Origin: Ashinkailepas kermadecensis
Taxonomy: Eukaryota; Arthropoda; Thecostraca; Neolepadidae
Direction: 5' to 3'
DNA: 64,000 bases
Assembly (NCBI GenBank): GCA_034440615.1
Contig: JAOTOM010004954.1
Location: 461,501-525,500, forward strand
The notes under the pieces were generated by a model. That model was not told the origin of the DNA. It worked only from the letters and a program-made list of their open reading frames with translations, and did no database searches. The stretch's first letter is position 1. The number at the start of each line of letters is the position of its first letter. This document shows, piece by piece, positions 59,013-64,000 of this stretch. The position numbers and the translations under genes are program-made.

Positions 59013-62000
59013 GAGCAGAGAGTGAATTTGCTGGGAAGTGATGCATTCTAACATTAGCTCGAGAAATAGGTGCAGGACGCCGAATAGGTACAGGATATGA
59101 CATTCTCAAACGTACCTATTTCCTAAATACATAAAATACACATACGCACAGTGGACACCCATCCACACGCATACACACACGCACACACACACACACACAC
59201 ACACGCACACACACAGACACAAACAAACAAACACACGCACACACACACATGTCGCACCATAGGTGTAGGAACGTTTCAAAACGTTTGTGGAGGGACAGGC
59301 TGGTCACGCAGTTCGAATCCATGAAAGATGCCCGGTGTCCACATTACCCCAAGATTTTGAACTGGTCGGATTTCGTCCTCTTGTTCTAAAAAAAATGAGT
59401 TTCATCACATAATTGTATCATCATCATCACTTCACACAGACACACATACGGATATTTGTAATGTTGCATTTACGTAAGGTATTGTGACCCTGATGCCGAT
59501 TCTTCTCTACAAAAAAGGAACCAAAATCGTCACTGAAGGAAAATCGTTTTGGATAGGTCGGGTAGGACATCCGTATAGGCATTTTAATATTCACAGGCCG
59601 TTCTTTTCATATTTTTTTTATTCTCCAAAATGGACTCTTGTTTTCATATTGATACAGTACATGCAGGACGACATGATATGCATAATACAACTATGCATCC
59701 TGACATACTCTACCCCCTGCATGTAAATAACTCGACCTGTCGCTTCGTTGATTAAGAACGATCTAGAAGTCCTCAATGATATGCATTTTATATCTGGTAG
59801 TGGTGGTTGACTTGGCGCACATTACAGAAAGGTTCGACTAGCTTGCCACATAGGTGCCACTTTGCAAAATTGGTTGGGAGGGGGGGGGCAAATTATATTT
59901 TTGATGGTCAAAGCCGCCCCGAAAACTATTTGTATCTAGTGTACGTCTATGGCCCAATAGTTAACCTTCAGCCTGATAGGGGGGGGGAGGACAAATCAAT
60001 AACTGAGTGAGCCAATATAATGATTGAGGTTGCCAGTGCCCCCCCCCAGCGTAAGCAAAATGACACATTTGGTTTGGAATTTCTAAAAATTGTGTGTAAA
60101 TTTGCATATCTGAGGAAAACATTCAAGTCCATTTTCCCTATGGTCCAATTTTGCATGGAGACGCTCAGAATTAAAGCATTTAAGTATTTGCAATATGAAG
60201 TACTTTTCTTAAGTATTGAGGTATTTTGCTGTTTGCTAAATCAACATTCATGCATTAAGTAGCTCAGCAGTATGCTCACGAACATTATGATCTGGAAACA
60301 AGTTGGTGACCAGGTAACAATGCTGCCTTTATATGCATATTGAAACATTTATCAAAGGCAAAGCGCACAAGATGAAGGTGACAGTGCGAAGTAAATAGTT
60401 GCAAATATAGTCAATTTAAAATATGAAAATACAACAAAGTAACTTCATGCCAGGTAACCATGTTAAACGTATGTTCAACCAGAAAATGTTTTTTTTTCTT
60501 CTTGTGCATGATTTTGACGCCAATTAGTACTTCGGAACATCGAAATACATCTAATGACAAATTATGTCCTCTAATTGTGCTTCAAGCTTCTAGTCGATAT
60601 CAGGTCAGATCACTGAGATATCACCTGAAATGCCCCGGAGTACAAGTATCACATGCGCTTTGGTGGTCGAAATATGAACCTTTGCGAAGTAAAAACCATC
60701 AAGCCAGGGAAATTTTGCGCGCTGTCGTTTCTGATGTAACTAGAGTCTCCAAACTTACGTGGAAAATTTTGATGATATTTGTCCGTTTTTGAAAATAAAA
60801 TATAAAAATATTAAAAATCATCCAGGGAATAGGGAGATTGGAATTTGTTTTCGTTACATCTTTTCATGAGCACAATCTGTGCTGAAAATCGTCAGTCTCA
60901 GCGAAGCATTGCACACTTCAAGATACGTGACCTTCACCTGATCGGTGACCTTGACCTTTGTGCATGTCAGCGTGTTGTATTAAGTCTTCAATTAGCACAT
61001 TGCCGACATTAAAGCACGAAATCTAATTTGCTGCATGACCAGAGTCCGAAAACTACGGCAAAGAACGGTGACCAACTGCATCCCCAACATTGACCTATCT
61101 GACTTGACCTGGAGGAACAAATGCGGCGCTGCGAGAGGTGAGATATTCTGCGGCACTGCGAGGACCAAGTTGATGAACTTTCTGCATAAATAGTTCAGCG
61201 ACGACGGTAGCGCAATTAAAACAGTGTTGTGTGTTATCTATTGTGCCCCGTCCCGGACCCGAGCTCGCTTGACATCGTTCTGCAGCCAAGCTGCGCAAGT
61301 CATAAATCTCGCCAAAATAAAACATCGCAGACAGGCGATTGTGTTCGAAAAACCTTCCACGAACACCAGCCGAAGCGTGTTGTATCAGGACCTTGCACAT
61401 GGGTGCATCCTATGTTTGTTTAATATCCTGGGTCACACGAAAGTCGTACGTTTCAGTAATTATCATTGAAAAGTTCCAATGCTGGAAATAATTACATTGC
61501 GCAATTTCCTTGGTGTAAAGCAGTGTTGCGCTGCAGGATATTGCCCGGCTTTTGCCAGTTCCATACTTGGCATCCATCGGCTCTCAAATCGATGACCCCA
61601 CTGGGGCTTAGGTATGGCACCACGCCCCGGCACATCCAGCTGGGCCGGACCATTCCCACCATGCACAACGGTGTCAGACGCTCTTATATCGCCAAATGCC
61701 AACTGGCGTGACCAGTCGTTTGCGGTGTAATGTACCAGCGCAGTCGGCGACCTACGACCGATACCAGTATTTGGAAAAGTAGCTCCTCGCCGAATGTCGG
61801 TATTATGTTGTGCGCGGCCAATACAGCGCGGCCGTAGGTGCATTCCTTTGACGACTGCGCCGCTGTTTGCCGCCGACAAATGTGGCTGGTCGTAAAGGCG
61901 GCCGGCGATCCACCGGAGGGCACCGCCGCCTCATGTATAATTGAGTGCGAGACGTCCGCCGGCACGTCAGTGGGCAGCGGGCTCATTCCGTGTGTGTCGG

Positions 62001-62189
62001 TCGTCGGAGCGTGATTTACCGGCGACCTGCCCCTGACGACCGCCGCGTGGCCGACCATGGAGCTGGGTCACCGGGTCGGCCAGCGACAGCAGACAAAGAG
62101 CACACCCAACAAGAGACCAACAGAGCGCTCCACTGCGGCTGTCCCGGCCATGCTGGCGGCTCGACGCAACACTCCAACACCGCCGGCTC
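59013..62189. other. No gene identified
   Basis: It contains a CA microsatellite (59165-59250), G-runs near 59880 and 59980, a segment resembling 3280-3560 (at 60560-60800) and a GC-rich part at 61560-62060. The last has overlapping frames on both strands and no recognisable domain. Confidence 0.4.
59165..59250. repeat. (CA)n microsatellite with CG and CAAA interruptions
   Basis: CACACACGCACACACAC-type runs over about 85 bp. Confidence 0.95.
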
Positions 62190-62192
62190 TGT

Positions 62193-62325
62193 GTGCGGGG
62201 CTCCGGGACTCCGTGGCGGGGCTCCACGGCTCCAGGGATATGAGGCTCCGGGACTCCGGGGCGGGGCTCCACGGCTCCAGGGATCTGAGGCTCCGGGACT
62301 CCGGGGATCCGGAGCTCCGGGGCTC
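62193..62325. repeat. Tandem repeat of GGCTCCGGGACTCCG units
   Basis: GGGGCTCCGGGACTCCG, then GGCGGGGCTCCACGGCTCCA and GGGAT repeat about every 57 bp for 2.3 units. Frames on both strands are open and differ only by the repeat. Confidence 0.85.
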
Positions 62326-63284
62326 CCACGGTGACCGTGCAGCAACCGTCCGTAGCTTTCAGAGGAATGGAATAATCTTGATATCGGCCAAAGAATGTCC
62401 GGTCAAGGTGTATTTTGTCCGCCTAGTTTTAATCTAAGAATAATCCTTAGGTCGTGTTTGTACCATGGCTGCAGTCTAAACCAGCCGGAGCCTTCCCGGA
62501 TAAAAACTGTGGTTCCAATCGGAAGTTCTACGACGGTACGAGCCGTAGAAGGGAAACAAATGCAATGCTCGTGCATGATCGATCTCGTCTTGCTAGAGTT
62601 CCAGCAAAGCAAATTCTGTATTTCTAGACGCTTGGAGTTTTCTCCAGACTGGCCACGAAGCCAGCTTGAGAGTTAGTGAGGGATAGAGAGGAACTTTATG
62701 CATAGTTGGGCATGAAGTCGCTTCTCCAACATCTTGAAAATCTAACATCAAGCTCATTGGCAGTGAAGAGAAAGAAATGACCAAAACCTAAACCTAAACC
62801 AAACCAAACCAAACCTACCTAGCCGAAACCTATTGCATTCCCGACTATTTTGTGGAAGTTTCCCTGATGGACCAGGCCAAATTGGCCGGTGCACCGGCAC
62901 CATTGTAGCCAGCAGCACTTACGATTCCCACTTAACGTCTCGAAGCTCACTGTGATTAAAACTAAGCTGCAGCTCAGCTCACCAACTCAGTATGAAAAAA
63001 GCATCCATTGAAGCAAGCATTGAAACACAACCAGCTTGAAGCCGGCCACGTAGTGGGATGTTGGTCAAGGGTGCCGTGTTGTGCCACGCAGTGATGTGCC
63101 AAATTGTGCTATGCTGCCCTGTGTTGTGCTGTGATGTGATTTGTTGTGATTTTTCGCGTTATATTGCATTGTGTTGTATGCTTTGTTATGGTTTTTAGCG
63201 TTATGTTGCACTGTATTGGTTGCATGGTGCTGTTCCTTACCGCGACGTGTCCTGCTTTGCTGTTCCATGCTGTGGCGTGCTACG
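62326..63284. other. No gene identified
   Basis: Mixed sequence. ACCTAAACCTAAACC then AAACCAAACC at 62786-62815 is a short telomere-like string. From 63065 TGTGCTGTGATGTG-type words lead into the pentamer array. Confidence 0.4.
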
Positions 63285-63662
63285 TCGTGATGTGCCGTGC
63301 CGTGCCGTGCCGTGCCGTGCTGTGCTATGCTGTGATATGCCGTGCCGTGCCGTGCTATGCTGTGATATTCCGTACTGTGCCGTGCCGTGCCGTGCCGTGC
63401 CGTGCCGTGCCGTGCCGTGCCGTGCCGTGCCGTGCCGTGCCGTACTGTGCCGTGTCGTGCCGTGCCGTGCCGTGCCGTGCCGTGCTATGCTGTGATATGC
63501 CGTACTGTGCCGTGCCGTGCCGTGCCGTGCCGTGCCGTGCCGTACTGTGCCGTGTCGTGCCGTGCCGTGCCGTGCCGTGCCGTGCTATGCTGTGATATGC
63601 CGTACTGTGCCGTGCCGTGCCGTGCCGTGCCGTACTGTGCCGTGTCGTGCCGTGCCGTGCCG
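63285..63662. repeat. CCGTG pentamer satellite with higher-order spacers
   Basis: CGTGC/CCGTG pentamers fill the region and are interrupted at intervals by CTATGCTGTGATATGCCGTA or TACTGTGCCGTGT. This gives a higher-order pattern of roughly 55-115 bp. Open frames of 90-190 codons (Cys/Arg/Ala/Val/Pro or His/Gly/Thr/Arg) are artefacts. Confidence 0.97.
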
Positions 63663-64000
63663 TCGCCACTGGCCGGCCCTCACGTCTGTTGATCGCGTCG
63701 CCCGCCGATGTGCGGTACCATGACGCTGGCGTGACGAACACCGCGTCACGAAGCCGATACCGTGGCAATGCCACCGGGAGCGCTGTCACCCCGCTGACGC
63801 CCAACAACATCGCGTCACGTGCGCGACGGCGGCGACAGCGGTGCCGGCCGGCACACGGCACCGCCGCCGCCGCAATCGACACCACCGAGTCGCTCAGACG
63901 CCTGTCGTCGCCGGCCACGCCGGTGGAGGCGTGTCGCTCAGACGCCTGCCGTCCCGCACTGGCACCGCGCGCTTAGCTTAATCACTGTCGTGATGGATAT
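63663..64000 (+). other. GC-rich end of window, possible coding sequence not confirmed
   Basis: A plus-strand frame continues out of the pentamer array to a stop at about 63974 and reads, among others, NATGSAVTPLTPNNIASRAR. It lacks a start outside the repeat and any domain. Nothing further is supported. Confidence 0.25.

Noticed and set aside
61460..62060. Overlapping 80-140 codon frames on both strands
   Set aside because: High GC keeps frames open; no motif could be identified.
62928..62980. Minus-strand candidate exon ending GGAATC/GTAAGT
   Set aside because: Phase 2 does not fit the claudin-like gene, and the flanking frames are closed.
63146..63918. Cys/Arg/Val-rich and His/Gly/Thr-rich frames
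   Set aside because: Pentamer satellite translation.

Overview
This is eukaryotic, animal-type DNA. Coding sequence is split into short exons with GT...AG splice sites, and genes are separated by kilobases of transposon debris, microsatellites and minisatellites. Metazoan mobile elements are present: a CR1-like LINE, a Penelope-like element, a Gypsy integrase remnant, a PIF/Harbinger element and tRNA-derived SINEs. Coding exons are GC-rich in AT-richer surroundings, and loose TTAGG/CCTAA-like strings are scattered about. I infer an arthropod (crustacean or chelicerate), but nothing seen is diagnostic of species. There are no bacterial operons, rRNA genes or CRISPR arrays.

Layout. 0-5 kb: three phase-compatible plus-strand exons of an unidentified gene, the last with an apparent frame break, plus LINE 3' ends. 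5-7.2 kb: degenerate minisatellites. 7.2-12.3 kb: mostly non-coding, with three copies of one dispersed repeat. 12.7-26.8 kb: four exon candidates of a second unidentified plus-strand gene. Its introns hold a long TA tract, SINEs, a GAGT/GA satellite, a Gypsy integrase fragment, a decayed Penelope-like element and a 2.2-kb CR1-like LINE. 28.1-34.8 kb: a two-gene PIF/Harbinger transposon with a spliced transposase and a zinc-finger plus Myb/SANT-like protein. The transposase has a 1-nt frame break and Lys where the catalytic Glu is expected. 35.5-41 kb: a 1-kb repeat in three copies, two of them forming a large palindrome, a nested hAT-like MITE and a second TIR element.

42-47 kb: a GC-rich promoter-like island, then four 55-bp tandem repeats and an uninterrupted 461-codon YTH-domain gene of the YTHDC1 type (m6A reader). 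48.8-50.5 kb: TA satellite and an 84-bp minisatellite. 52.0-56.7 kb (minus strand): the 3' half of a claudin/PMP22-like four-transmembrane gene, with three exons whose splice phases all match. 58-64 kb: a possible two-exon micro-ORF and simple repeats, including a CCGTG pentamer array.

The most unusual feature is the claudin-like gene. Two consecutive 5' splice sites are embedded in tandem repeats. One is a 93-bp in-frame triplication that duplicates the end of the exon with its donor. The other is a 42-bp array of about 21 units, most carrying a CAG/GTGAGG donor-like motif, that begins at the authentic donor. This could allow donor choice and in-frame duplication of a membrane segment.
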